Source of the DNA: Sphingomonas turrisvirgatae
GTDB lineage: Bacteria; Pseudomonadota; Alphaproteobacteria; Sphingomonadales; Sphingomonadaceae
Reading direction: 5' to 3'
Length of the DNA stretch: 64,000 bases
Assembly (NCBI RefSeq): GCF_001721295.1
Contig: NZ_MDDS01000046.1
Location: 1-64,000 of the forward strand
Shown here one piece after another: positions 8,665-17,186 of the stretch. Position numbers and translations under genes: made by a program. The notes under the pieces were generated by a model that did not search any database, was not told the DNA's origin, and was given only the letters and a program-made list of their open reading frames with translations. Positions within the stretch are counted from its first letter, which is position 1; every line of letters starts with the position of its first letter.

Positions 8665-9563
8665 GCGCGCGACCGAGCGCCCAGCCGGGGCGTCGCCACC
8701 CGACGCCCGAGCGCGACCAGCTTGAGCTTTTCCGCGCCATCCCTGGCGATCTGGCACCGCGTGATGCCCAGGACTTGATGGCCTACCCATTCTTCAGCCT
8801 GGCGAAATCCAAGCGGCTAAAGCCGATCGACTTTCAGGCAGGCTCCGTCGCTATCCGCGTCGAGGCCGTGCCCGAGCATGGTATGGCGACGATCTGGGAC
8901 GCCGATGTACTGATCTGGGCAGCCAGTCAGTTGGTCGAAGCGCGCGACCACGGCTTTCGGACATCGAGGCTGGTTGCGGCGACGCCCTATGAGATCTTGA
9001 CCTTCGTAGGCCGTGGCACGTCAGCGCGAGACTATGATCGCCTGAAGGCCGGTCTCGACCGTCTTCAGGCAACGACCGTCGCCACAACCATCCGCCAGCC
9101 CAGTGAACGGCGTCGGCACCGCTTCTCCTGGATCAACGAGTGGAAGGAAACGTCCGACAGCAAAGGCCGCCCCTACGGGGTCGAACTTATCCTGCCCGAC
9201 TGGTTCTACTCGGCCGTCCTCGACGATGCTCTGATCCTGACGATCGACCGCGCCTATTTCGATCTGACCGGCGGGCTGGAGCGCTGGCTCTATCGGATCG
9301 TCCGCAAGCATGGCGGGCGCCAGCCAGGTGGCTGGAGTTTCGACCTCACCCATCTGCACGCAAAATCCGGCTCGCTGAGCCCGCTCAAGCACTTCGCTTA
9401 TGACCTGCGCGACATCGTCCGCCGCCAGCCCCTGCCGGGTTACAAGCTGACGCTTGAACGTCCCTATGGCTTTGATCGCCTGGTCTTCGTCCCCACCACC
9501 GACCCGCTTGATTTTGCGATCCCGCGCCGGCTGCGCGGCGCTTTCGCTGGGGATAAGCTGTGA
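8661..9563 (+). CDS. repA: replication initiator protein A
   Basis: A 300-aa protein of the RepA/RPA family: QLELFRAIPGDLAPRDAQDL, MAYPFFSLAKSKR, IWDADVLIWAASQLVEARD, then paired winged-helix regions (YDRLKAGLDRLQATTVATTI; GLERWLYRIVRKHGG). Such proteins bind origin iterons and start replication of plasmids, and are also part of the Tn4371-like ICE core. It sits between an HTH gene (4-bp overlap) and parA, and three iteron-like repeats follow its stop codon directly, which supports an origin here. Confidence 0.88.
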   Translation: MSARPSAQPGRRHPTPERDQLELFRAIPGDLAPRDAQDLMAYPFFSLAKSKRLKPIDFQAGSVAIRVEAVPEHGMATIWDADVLIWAASQLVEARDHGFRTSRLVAATPYEILTFVGRGTSARDYDRLKAGLDRLQATTVATTIRQPSERRRHRFSWINEWKETSDSKGRPYGVELILPDWFYSAVLDDALILTIDRAYFDLTGGLERWLYRIVRKHGGRQPGGWSFDLTHLHAKSGSLSPLKHFAYDLRDIVRRQPLPGYKLTLERPYGFDRLVFVPTTDPLDFAIPRRLRGAFAGDKL

Positions 9564-9569
9564 ATTGCG

Positions 9570-9637
9570 TCGTGCTATCAAGGACCGGCGCTATCGTGCC
9601 ATCGGGGACCGTCGCCTCGTGCTATCGAGGACCGGAA
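9570..9637 (+). repeat. three iteron-like direct repeats, putative oriV
   Basis: Three 21-bp direct repeats start at 9570, 9594 and 9617, 24 and 23 bp apart (about two helical turns). The consensus core is TCGTGCTATCGAGGACCG, with one to three mismatches per copy. They begin seven bases after the repA stop and are followed by an AT-richer stretch (9640-9720). Position, spacing and neighbour are those of RepA-bound iterons. Confidence 0.65.
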
Positions 9638-9693
9638 TCGCCGATATTTATTGCGATTTCAACGCGATACTCCGCCCTTAACATCTCTAACCT

Positions 9694-9710
9694 AGAATCC
9701 TTCGGATTCT
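9694..9710. terminator. hairpin between repA and parA
   Basis: AGAATCC (9694-9700), loop TTC, GGATTCT (9704-9710), followed by TTTCT. A perfect 7-bp stem with a short T-rich tail, possibly a weak terminator or part of the origin. Confidence 0.4.
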
Positions 9711-9765
9711 TTCTAACGCAGTTGGCGGCTCCGCGCGGCCTGCAGCGCGCGGATCGGAGCGGGCG

Positions 9766-10404
9766 ATGATCGTCGCCTTCCTCAACCAGAAGGGCGGCGT
9801 TGGAAAGACGACGCTCGCCTTGCATCTGGCGGGCGCCTGGAGCACCCGCGGCCGGCGTGTTCTGGTCGTCGATGCGGACCCGCAAGCGTCGGCGCTCGAC
9901 TGGGCAGATCAGCGGCTGCGCGAGGGTCTGCCACGACTTTTCGGCGTCCTCGGGCTTGCACGCGAAACACTCCACAAGGAGCTTCCCGACCTTGCCCGCG
10001 ACACCGACCATCTGATCATTGATGGCCCACCGCGAGTCGCCGGCATCGCGCGTTCCGCACTCCTCGCAGCCGATCTGGTGCTCATTCCGGCTCAGCCTTC
10101 GCCATTCGATGGCTGGGCTTCCAGCGAGATGCTCAGGCTGCTCGACGAAGCCCGTATCTTCCGACCGGAACTGCGCGCCCGGATGCTCCTCAATCGCTGC
10201 GCGGCGCGCACCGTCATTGCCCGCGAAACCGCAGAGGCACTGGCTGACCAGGATCCGCCGATGCTCGCGAGCCGTGTCGGCCAGCGGGTCGCATTCGCCG
10301 ACGCGGCACGCACCGGCCGCCTCGCGTCGGAGAGCGACACCGGACAAATGGCGACACGCGACATCGAGGCGCTGGCCGATGAACTCGATGGATTGGCGCA
10401 ATGA
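9766..10404 (+). CDS. parA: ParA-family partition ATPase
   Basis: A 212-aa Walker-type ATPase with the deviant P-loop KGGVGKTT at residues 9-16, DADPQASALDWA (switch I region) and LIIDGPPRVAGIARSALLAADLVLIPAQPS (Walker B and following strand). The short form without an N-terminal HTH is typical of plasmids and ICEs. It partitions or positions the element's DNA with a small DNA-binding partner, here probably the ribbon-helix-helix protein whose gene overlaps its stop codon by four bases. Confidence 0.9.
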   Translation: MIVAFLNQKGGVGKTTLALHLAGAWSTRGRRVLVVDADPQASALDWADQRLREGLPRLFGVLGLARETLHKELPDLARDTDHLIIDGPPRVAGIARSALLAADLVLIPAQPSPFDGWASSEMLRLLDEARIFRPELRARMLLNRCAARTVIARETAEALADQDPPMLASRVGQRVAFADAARTGRLASESDTGQMATRDIEALADELDGLAQ

Positions 10405-10646
10405 CCGATCCTCGCAAACCGGCCTTCGTCCGTCGTCCCAGCGACCCAGACGCCTGGGTGCGCGCGCCTGATCGACCGTCATCCGGGCTGCGTGACAGCT
10501 ATACGGCGCGCCTCACCATCGACGTGACGCCGGCGATGCGCGGCCGACTCAAGATTATCGCCTTTCGGAACGGCCAAACCGTCGCCGATATGTTGCGCGC
10601 GCTGCTCGATCGCGAATTTCCGGACGACGAAAGTTCGCCCGGATGA
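10401..10646 (+). CDS. ribbon-helix-helix partner of ParA
   Basis: An 81-aa protein with a disordered basic N-terminus and a ribbon-helix-helix C-terminus (SYTARLTIDVTPAMRGRLKI, IAFRNGQTVADMLRALLDREF). This matches the small ParG-like or CopG-like centromere-binding partners of ParA. It overlaps parA by four bases and the DUF2840 gene by four bases. The assignment as partition partner is from context. Confidence 0.7.
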   Translation: MTDPRKPAFVRRPSDPDAWVRAPDRPSSGLRDSYTARLTIDVTPAMRGRLKIIAFRNGQTVADMLRALLDREFPDDESSPG

Positions 10647-11116
10647 CCGATACCGTCCTCAGAACACGCGTTGAACTGCTCCATCTTGAGGGCAAGATCG
10701 AACGCTGGATCCGCTTCGGCCATGTCGCGGACGAAGAGATTCTCGATCGTCGGCGTCGGGCCTTTTGGTTCAGGCCCGACAGCGTGTTTGCCTTCATCCG
10801 GTGGGCCGCCGGGGACCACGGAACCCTCGTCTCCCGCATCGATATTCTGCGCGCCTGCCATGCGAACGAAGCCTACACGACCATCCCCGGCGTCGCGCCA
10901 GGGGGTGAGGTTCTGCTGCGCGCAAACGGTTGGGCCAAAGTCGAGCGCGTCCTGCAACTGATTGATCAGGTCGAGGCGCTTGGCGTGCAGCCCGCCGACG
11001 CCTGTCCGGACCACTGGCGACACATCCACAACCGCCTTGCCGCTGCCGAGGAGCCGCGTCCCTACACTGTTCGACGGCACGCGGCCTGGCTTTCACGGCG
11101 GAGTCTGAACCGATGA
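10643..11116 (+). CDS. DUF2840 protein
   Basis: A 157-aa protein of the DUF2840 family: VELLHLEGKIERWIRFGHV, RRRRAFWFRPDSVFAFIRWA, GDHGTLVSRIDILRA and DHWRHIHNRLAAAE are characteristic. The family is found between parA and traF in ICE and plasmid conjugation loci; its role is unknown. It overlaps both neighbours by four bases and so belongs to the parA-traF operon. Confidence 0.82.
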   Translation: MTDTVLRTRVELLHLEGKIERWIRFGHVADEEILDRRRRAFWFRPDSVFAFIRWAAGDHGTLVSRIDILRACHANEAYTTIPGVAPGGEVLLRANGWAKVERVLQLIDQVEALGVQPADACPDHWRHIHNRLAAAEEPRPYTVRRHAAWLSRRSLNR

Positions 11117-11634
11117 AATTAACATGGAAACCTCTCGCCGCAGCGACGGCGGCGATCGGCATTCTTGCCCTAACCACCGTCATCCACCCGCTCCCGCGCG
11201 TGATCTGGAATGCGAGCGCAAGCGTGCCGATCGGCCTGTATGCGGTTGATCCGCGCCGCTCACCCGAGCGCATGGATATCGCCGTTGTCCATCCGCCAGG
11301 ACCACTCGCGCGATTTCTGTCGGAGGGCGGCTATCTGCCTGAAGGGGTGCCGCTTCTCAAGCATGTCGCGGCCCTTCCAGGGCAACGCGTCTGCCGGCGT
11401 GATCGCACCATCACCGTCGACGGCGTCATGATGGGTGAGGCCCTAAGGCGGGATCGGCGGGGTCGCCCGCTGCCCGTCTGGCATGGCTGCCAAACACTCG
11501 CCGCCGATCAGGTTTTTCTGCTCAATCCTGACAGCACCGGATCGCTGGACGGTCGGTACTTCGGGCCACTTCCTGCCAGTGCCATCGTCGGAGTCGCTCG
11601 ACCGCTCTGGACCGCGGAGGATCGGCAATCATGA
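11113..11634 (+). CDS. traF: TraF-type S26 signal peptidase
   Basis: A 173-aa conjugative peptidase. One N-terminal membrane segment (about residues 8-28) is followed by ASASVPIGLYAV with the catalytic Ser at about residue 37 and LLKHVAALPGQRVC with the catalytic Lys at about residue 83; NPDSTGSLDGRYFGPLPASAIVG is the usual C-terminal box. TraF acts in the periplasm and matures the pilin TrbC, including its cyclisation in the RP4 system. Overlaps of four bases join it to DUF2840 and the transglycosylase. Confidence 0.9.
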   Translation: MKLTWKPLAAATAAIGILALTTVIHPLPRVIWNASASVPIGLYAVDPRRSPERMDIAVVHPPGPLARFLSEGGYLPEGVPLLKHVAALPGQRVCRRDRTITVDGVMMGEALRRDRRGRPLPVWHGCQTLAADQVFLLNPDSTGSLDGRYFGPLPASAIVGVARPLWTAEDRQS

Positions 11635-12473
11635 CATTCCCACGCGCCAGCCGACTTAGTTTGACAACGCTCGCGGTTCTCCTGAGCGTAACAGTCGGCG
11701 CTAACGCAACGCCCTCCCAAGCGCCGGTGGCAGCACAGACTGCGGGCGACCCGATCGCGACGGCCATCGACGAAGCGTCCCGGCGGTTCGGCATTCCCGA
11801 AGCTTGGATCCGCGCCGTCATGCGCGTGGAAAGCAATGGCGATCGCCGCGCCGTATCGCGCGCTGGCGCGATGGGGCTGATGCAAGTCATGCCCGCGACC
11901 TACGCCGATTTGCGCCGGCAACTCGGGATTGGCGCGGACCCTTTCGACGTCCGCGACAACATTCTCGCGGGCACGGCATATCTGCGCCAGATGTACGATC
12001 GCTACGGAGCGCCCGGCTTTTTGGCGGCCTATAATGCTGGGCCAGGGCGCTGGGAAAGTCACCTCAACGGAAGCCGTCCCCTACCTAACGAGACCGTCAA
12101 TTATCTGTCGAGGCTGGCCCCGGCGCTCGGATTCGCCGCCGTCGATAGCGCCAGCGAACCTGCTGCCAGGCGCACACCTTCCCCCTTCGAGGCCCCATTA
12201 TTCGTGCGCGCTAATGGTGTTTCGATCGCGGGATCGACGCCCAACGACGCAAATCGAATTCTGGAAATTCTCGCCGCCAATCCAACGCGCGTGGGGCGTG
12301 ATCAAATGCTACCCTCGGCCACCTCCGATGCACCGCCGGTGTCTCGCGACGATCCATCTGTCGCCACCCGGGCAGCACAGACTTCGTCATCGCCGGCATC
12401 TTCCCGTCGGTCGCTCCTCCCGGCGGAAAGCCCCCTTTTCGTTGCGCGGAACGAAGCCCGGGACGCGCAATGA
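11631..12473 (+). CDS. conjugative lytic transglycosylase (TrbN/VirB1-like)
   Basis: A 280-aa protein with a signal peptide (about residues 1-27, cleaved near GANA) and an SLT domain at about residues 41-150. Visible are the catalytic Glu in RAVMRVESNG (about residue 67), GAMGLMQVMPATY and FLAAYNAGPGRWE. It opens peptidoglycan for the type IV secretion channel. The tail after residue 160 is Ala/Pro/Ser-rich and variable. Confidence 0.88.
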   Translation: MTFPRASRLSLTTLAVLLSVTVGANATPSQAPVAAQTAGDPIATAIDEASRRFGIPEAWIRAVMRVESNGDRRAVSRAGAMGLMQVMPATYADLRRQLGIGADPFDVRDNILAGTAYLRQMYDRYGAPGFLAAYNAGPGRWESHLNGSRPLPNETVNYLSRLAPALGFAAVDSASEPAARRTPSPFEAPLFVRANGVSIAGSTPNDANRILEILAANPTRVGRDQMLPSATSDAPPVSRDDPSVATRAAQTSSSPASSRRSLLPAESPLFVARNEARDAQ

Positions 12474-12491
12474 GGCAACGCCTGCGAAATC

Positions 12492-12707
12492 GTGTGCTGG
12501 GCGGCCATCGGCGGCAATGGCGTATTGTCGGCGGTGACGGGCAAGTTGGTCGGCGTAGGAACTGTCGGAAACAGAGCAGAGGGCAAGATAAAAGCCCTGC
12601 CTGCGGCTTGGGTCTATGCGGTTGGTATTTTTGGATATTTTTGTATGGCACCCGCCGATACCCTGCCAGACATTCTCGGATTTTTCGATTTCATTTCATT
12701 TGCTTAG
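12492..12707 (+). CDS. possible small protein, weak evidence
   Basis: A 71-aa frame starting with GTG ends in ALPAAWVYAVGIFGYFCMAP and ADTLPDILGFFDFISFA, which looks like a short membrane helix and faintly like the DUF1232 pattern (proline-leucine-proline-D-x-x-G-x-x-D). Neither a clear binding site nor a known homologue was recognised. It lies in the 268-bp space between the transglycosylase and the relaxase, where an oriT might also be expected. Confidence 0.25.
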   Translation: MCWAAIGGNGVLSAVTGKLVGVGTVGNRAEGKIKALPAAWVYAVGIFGYFCMAPADTLPDILGFFDFISFA

Positions 12708-12741
12708 ACGCCAGCAAGCGCTTGCCGCAGGACATGAGCCG

Positions 12742-14496
12742 ATGAAGCGGGGTGACGACGACCTGCATATCCGGCCCGGTCGAAGCCGTGACGGTGGAAC
12801 ACCTGGGGGCAAAGCCAAAAGCTTCGTCGCCAAAGTCATGCGAGCGGCCAGCCGGGCCGGACATGGCGGACGACGGTTTTCCAGCGTCAGCGTCCGGCAA
12901 TCTTCGTTCGGCCGTGGCCGCGCTGCGACCGCGCGAGCGGCGCTACGCAGTCCCTCACGCCGGGTGCTGATCAAGACGCGCGTCGCACGTCACCGTGGCA
13001 GTCACTTTCGCGCCGCCCCGCTTTCCACTCACCTGACCTACCTTCAACGCGACGGGACGGACCGCGACGGTCGTCCCGGTCAACTGTTCGATCGCGCAAG
13101 CGACCATGCTGATGGCCGAGCCTTTGCCGAGCGGTGCGAAGAGGATCGCCACCATTTTCGGTTCATCGTCTCACCCGAGGACGCGGCGCAGATGAGCGAC
13201 CTCCGAGAATTCACGCGCGACCTCATGGTGCAGGCCGAAGCAGATCTGGCAACCAGGCTCGATTGGGTCGCGGTCACACATCACAACACCGACAACCCTC
13301 ATGTCCATCTCTTGGTCCGTGGGCGTGATCAGGATGGCGCCGACCTCGTTATCAGCCGGGACTATATCAGTCGCGGTCTGCGGGGTCAGGCTGAGCGGCT
13401 CGTGTCACTGGAGCTTGGGCCGCGAAGCGACCAAGAGGTCAGCGTGACCCTGCGGCGTGAGGTCAGTGCGGAGCGGTGGACCCGCCTGGATCGAACCTTG
13501 CGCGACTATGCGGACGACACCGGCGGCGTCATCGATCTCCGTCCTGGTGGGCACGCTCACGGCGACAAAGACCTGCACGATCTATTGGTCGGCCGTGCCC
13601 AGCATCTGCAGCGCCTCGGCATCACCGATCAGATTGGCCCCGCGCAATGGACCATCGCACCCGACGCCGAGACGACTCTGCGGGCGTTAGGCGAACGCGG
13701 AGACATCATCAAAACGATGCATCGGGCGCTCAATCGGCAAGGTCAATCGCGCGGCGTCGCCGACTTCGCAATTCACGGCGAGGGCTCGCCGAACGTCCTC
13801 GGCCGCCTCGTTGATCGCGGCCTCCAGGATGAACTGGCAGGAACCGGCTATGTCGTCATCGATGGGATCGATGGCCGAACCCATCATGTCCGGCTACCGA
13901 GCATCGAAGCCACAGGCGATGCCAAGATCGGTGCAATCGTGGAGGTGCGTCCCTTCACCGGCGCGGACAATCAGCAGCGTCTCACCCTCTCGGTGCGATC
14001 GGATTACGATCTGGCCGAACAGGTGTCCGCCACCGGTGCGACCTGGCTCGATCGTCATCTCGTCGGCCGAGATCCGCCGCCAGTCGCCAGCACAGGGTTC
14101 GGCGCCGAAGTTCGCGAGGCGCTCGATCAGCGCACAGACACACTCGCCACAGTGGGTCTGGCCAATCGACGCCTCCAAGGCGCGGTCTTCGCACGCGACC
14201 TGATTGATACGCTGAGACAAAGCGAGCTGGCCAATGCCTCAGGTCATCTGGCAAGCGAGACCGGCCTTCCCTATCGGCCCTCGGAGCCGGGCAATCATGT
14301 CGCCGGCCTCTACCGCCAGCGCGTCAACCTCGCCTCAGGCCGCTTCGCCATGATCGACAACGGCCTGGGCTTTGAGCTCGTGCCCTGGAAGCCTGCCCTC
14401 GATCAGCATCTCGGCCGCCAAGTCACAGGCGTGATGCTTCCTGGCGGGGGCGTCGATTGGTCGATGGGTCGCAAGCGAGGGCTCGGCATCGGCTGA
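12742..14496 (+). CDS. VirD2-like relaxase with DUF3363
   Basis: A 584-aa relaxase. The N-terminal nicking domain shows THLTYLQRDGTDRDG, HFRFIVSPEDAAQM, and WVAVTHHNTDNPHVHLLVRG, the HxxxxxxHxH metal-binding motif III; a Tyr in STHLTYLQRDG is the candidate nucleophile. The C-terminal two thirds is DUF3363. It would nick oriT and lead the strand into the recipient. The start at 12742 (MKRGDDDLHIRPG) is chosen because the longer frame from 12616 only adds shadow sequence. Confidence 0.88.
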   Translation: MKRGDDDLHIRPGRSRDGGTPGGKAKSFVAKVMRAASRAGHGGRRFSSVSVRQSSFGRGRAATARAALRSPSRRVLIKTRVARHRGSHFRAAPLSTHLTYLQRDGTDRDGRPGQLFDRASDHADGRAFAERCEEDRHHFRFIVSPEDAAQMSDLREFTRDLMVQAEADLATRLDWVAVTHHNTDNPHVHLLVRGRDQDGADLVISRDYISRGLRGQAERLVSLELGPRSDQEVSVTLRREVSAERWTRLDRTLRDYADDTGGVIDLRPGGHAHGDKDLHDLLVGRAQHLQRLGITDQIGPAQWTIAPDAETTLRALGERGDIIKTMHRALNRQGQSRGVADFAIHGEGSPNVLGRLVDRGLQDELAGTGYVVIDGIDGRTHHVRLPSIEATGDAKIGAIVEVRPFTGADNQQRLTLSVRSDYDLAEQVSATGATWLDRHLVGRDPPPVASTGFGAEVREALDQRTDTLATVGLANRRLQGAVFARDLIDTLRQSELANASGHLASETGLPYRPSEPGNHVAGLYRQRVNLASGRFAMIDNGLGFELVPWKPALDQHLGRQVTGVMLPGGGVDWSMGRKRGLGIG

Positions 14497-14606
14497 CCCC
14501 GCCGTTCTGCACGACAGCCTAGCCGATCCTACGACGCGACTGACAATGCCCTTGCAACGCCAGACGCTCACCCCACCGTCAGCGCCTGCGCTGCGGGAGT
14601 TTCCTT

Positions 14607-16610
14607 ATGTCCGCGACCAAAATCCTCTGGGGCCAGGTTCTGATTGTCGCCCTCATTGTGCTGGCCTCGGTCTGGGGGGCCACGCAATGGACCGCATGGC
14701 AGTTGGGTTACCAGCCCGAACTGGGACGACCATGGTTTGTCCTTATGGGGCATCCGATCTACGCGCCGCCCGCGTTTTTCTGGTGGTGGTATTTTTTCGA
14801 CGCCTACGCCCCCAAGATCTTTTATCAAGGCGCTGTCATCGCCTCCGCAGGCGGATTTGCGTCGATCGCGGTCGCGGTCGGCATGTCTGTAAGGCGTGCC
14901 CGTGAGGCGAAGAATGTCACGACCTACGGGTCGGCGCGCTGGGCGACGCCTGGCGAATTACGAACCGCCAAATTGCTTGGCGACGATGGCGTCATTCTCG
15001 GTCGCTTTCACCAGCGGTATCTGCGCCATGATGGTCCCGAGCATGTGCTGTGTTTTGCGCCGACGCGGTCCGGTAAGGGGGTTGGCCTCGTCATACCGAC
15101 CCTGCTTACCTGGCCGGGTGCGTGTATTGTTCACGACATCAAGGGCGAAAATTTCGGACTGACGGCGGGGTGGCGCAACCGGTTCAGCCACGTCCTGCGC
15201 TTCGACCCCACCGATATCAGCTCGGATGCGTATAACCCTCTGCTCGAAGTCCGGCGCGGCCCCTCCGAAGTGCGCGACGTGCAGAACATCGCCGATATTC
15301 TGGTTGATCCCGAGGGCGCACTCGAGAAACGCAATCACTGGGAAAAAACCAGTCACGCCCTGCTCGTCGGCGCGATCCTGCACGTCCTCTATGCCGAAGC
15401 CGACAAGACGTTGGCGGGCGTTGCCAACTTCCTTTCGGATCCCAGGCGTCCCATCGATACGACGCTGCGCGCCATGATGACGACGCCGCATCTCGGCGAT
15501 GACGGCGTTCATCCCGTCGTTGCGTCGGCCGCGCGCGAACTGTTGAACAAAAGCGAAAACGAGCGATCGGGCGTGCTGTCGACCGCGATGTCGTTCCTCG
15601 GCCTCTACCGCGACCCTGTCGTCGCGCGCGTGACGCGCCGATGCGATTGGCGGATTTCTGATCTTGTTGATCGGCGAGACCCGGTCACGCTCTATCTGAT
15701 TGTCCCGCCATCCGACATCTCGCGCACCAAGCCCCTGATCCGGCTGATCCTCAATCAGGTCGGGCGACGCCTGACCGAGGACCTTGCCGCCAAGGGACGG
15801 CGCCACCGCCTGCTGTTGATGCTCGACGAGTTCCCCGCGCTCGGTCGCCTGGACTTTTTCGAGTCGGCGCTTGCCTTCATGGCTGGCTACGGCATCCGCA
15901 GCTTCCTTATCGCTCAAAGTCTCAACCAGATCGAAAAGGCTTACGGGCCGAACAATGCGATCCTCGACAACTGCCATGTGAGAGTGAGTTTCGCGACCAA
16001 CGACGAGCGCACCGCCAAACGTGTAAGCGATGCCTTGGGAACCGCGACCGAGATCCGCGATGCCCGCAACTATGCCGGCCATCGTCTGTCGCCCTGGCTC
16101 GGCCATTTGATGGTTTCGCGTCAGGAAACAGCGCGGCCGCTGCTCACCCCGGGCGAAATCATGCAGCTCCCGCCAAGCGACGCGATCGTGCTCGTTTCAG
16201 GACTCTTCCCGGTCCGGGCGACGAAGGCGCGCTATTATGAGGACCGCCAACTCAAGGCGCGACTACTGCCTCCTCCCACCGAACCGACCCAGCGCGAGGA
16301 GGTTGGCGCGCAGAGCGATGATTGGAGCGCGCTGGCGCCGCTGCCATTTGCGCCGACAGCGGCAAGGACTTCAGGGGATGATGCCATCGATGGCGACGCC
16401 GACGATTCTGCCAATGCCGGAATCCGGCGGGAGCCGGGAATTCCCGCGCATGAGGCAATAGCGCCGGAGACACCGCTGCCCGTGCGCGAGTTCGACGCGC
16501 TGGACGACGAGCCTGACGACGACGCCCTTCGCGCTCAGACGCTGCAGGCGCGAATGCGTGGCATGGCGCGCCAGGCCGCACTCGATCCTGATGATGGGAT
16601 CGTGTTGTGA
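14607..16610 (+). CDS. traG: TraG/VirD4 coupling ATPase
   Basis: A 667-aa type IV coupling protein. Membrane segments lie at about residues 10-30 and 70-92; Walker A is PTRSGKGVG at about residues 152-160, with Walker B LLLMLDEFPALG near 410. It carries the relaxase-DNA complex to the Trb channel at the inner membrane. The last 100 residues are acidic and disordered, as is usual for the family. GGGAG lies seven bases before the ATG. The next gene overlaps by four bases with a GTG start. Confidence 0.93.
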   Translation: MSATKILWGQVLIVALIVLASVWGATQWTAWQLGYQPELGRPWFVLMGHPIYAPPAFFWWWYFFDAYAPKIFYQGAVIASAGGFASIAVAVGMSVRRAREAKNVTTYGSARWATPGELRTAKLLGDDGVILGRFHQRYLRHDGPEHVLCFAPTRSGKGVGLVIPTLLTWPGACIVHDIKGENFGLTAGWRNRFSHVLRFDPTDISSDAYNPLLEVRRGPSEVRDVQNIADILVDPEGALEKRNHWEKTSHALLVGAILHVLYAEADKTLAGVANFLSDPRRPIDTTLRAMMTTPHLGDDGVHPVVASAARELLNKSENERSGVLSTAMSFLGLYRDPVVARVTRRCDWRISDLVDRRDPVTLYLIVPPSDISRTKPLIRLILNQVGRRLTEDLAAKGRRHRLLLMLDEFPALGRLDFFESALAFMAGYGIRSFLIAQSLNQIEKAYGPNNAILDNCHVRVSFATNDERTAKRVSDALGTATEIRDARNYAGHRLSPWLGHLMVSRQETARPLLTPGEIMQLPPSDAIVLVSGLFPVRATKARYYEDRQLKARLLPPPTEPTQREEVGAQSDDWSALAPLPFAPTAARTSGDDAIDGDADDSANAGIRREPGIPAHEAIAPETPLPVREFDALDDEPDDDALRAQTLQARMRGMARQAALDPDDGIVL

Positions 16611-17050
16611 AGCCGCCTCCCAGGATCAAACAGACCTTTCGCATTCCCGCTGAGCTGAGCCGGGATTTGGCTGACTATGCCCGGCGCCGGCGGGTCGCCC
16701 AGGGCGACGTGGTGCAAGCCGCATTGTCATCCCACTTATCACCAGACGGCGCCGACCGCCTGGAGGCGGCGCTGGCGAGACGGCTCGATCGCATGACCCG
16801 CCAGATCGACCGGCTTGAGCGCCACATCATGATCAGCAACGAAACATTGGCTCTTTTTGTGCGCTTCTGGCTGACCGCCGTGCCGCCGCTTCCCGATACC
16901 GCCCAGGCCGCAGCTCAGGCAAAGGGCCGCGAACGCTTCGAGGGTTTCGTTGAAACCCTGGGGCGACGCCTCGCCAAGGGGCGCAGCTTCGCCGACGAGA
17001 TCGTTCAGGACGTTCCGGCAACCACGAGCGCAGATCCCGACGAGGAGTGA
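16607..17050 (+). CDS. CopG-like ribbon-helix-helix protein
   Basis: A 147-aa protein starting with GTG inside the traG stop (GTGA). Residues about 7-50 form a ribbon-helix-helix (IKQTFRIPAELSRDLADYAR, RRVAQGDVVQAALSSHL); residues 55-85 are a coiled-coil-like helix (LARRLDRMTRQIDRLERHI). Such proteins regularly lie between traG and trbB and are thought to regulate the trb genes. A hairpin and the trbB start follow within 140 bp. Confidence 0.75.
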   Translation: MKPPPRIKQTFRIPAELSRDLADYARRRRVAQGDVVQAALSSHLSPDGADRLEAALARRLDRMTRQIDRLERHIMISNETLALFVRFWLTAVPPLPDTAQAAAQAKGRERFEGFVETLGRRLAKGRSFADEIVQDVPATTSADPDEE

Positions 17051-17147
17051 ACCGCCGTTTCCCTGCCATTGTACGCTACAGCCCTACTACGCCCTCAAGC
17101 CTATTGAATCAGTACGATATCGCCGCTTCTTGCTCGACCCGTTGACT

Positions 17148-17166
17148 GTCTCGCCTTCGGCGAGAC
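17148..17166. other. perfect hairpin upstream of trbB
   Basis: GTCTCGCC (17148-17155), loop TTC, GGCGAGAC (17159-17166): an 8-bp perfect stem ending 20 bp before the proposed trbB start. It lacks a T-run. It could be an operator for the CopG-like protein or an mRNA structure that sets the level of trb translation. Confidence 0.4.
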
Positions 17167-17186
17167 GCGAAAACGGGACGACGTTC

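Noticed and set aside
9570..9637. CRISPR array
   Set aside because: Only three 21-bp repeats separated by two or three bases with no spacers; these are iteron-like. No cas gene is in the window.
12470..12745. 91-aa frame coupled to the transglycosylase stop
   Set aside because: Arg/Gly/Cys-rich shadow-like composition and no family; the frame 12492-12707 is slightly better but still weak.
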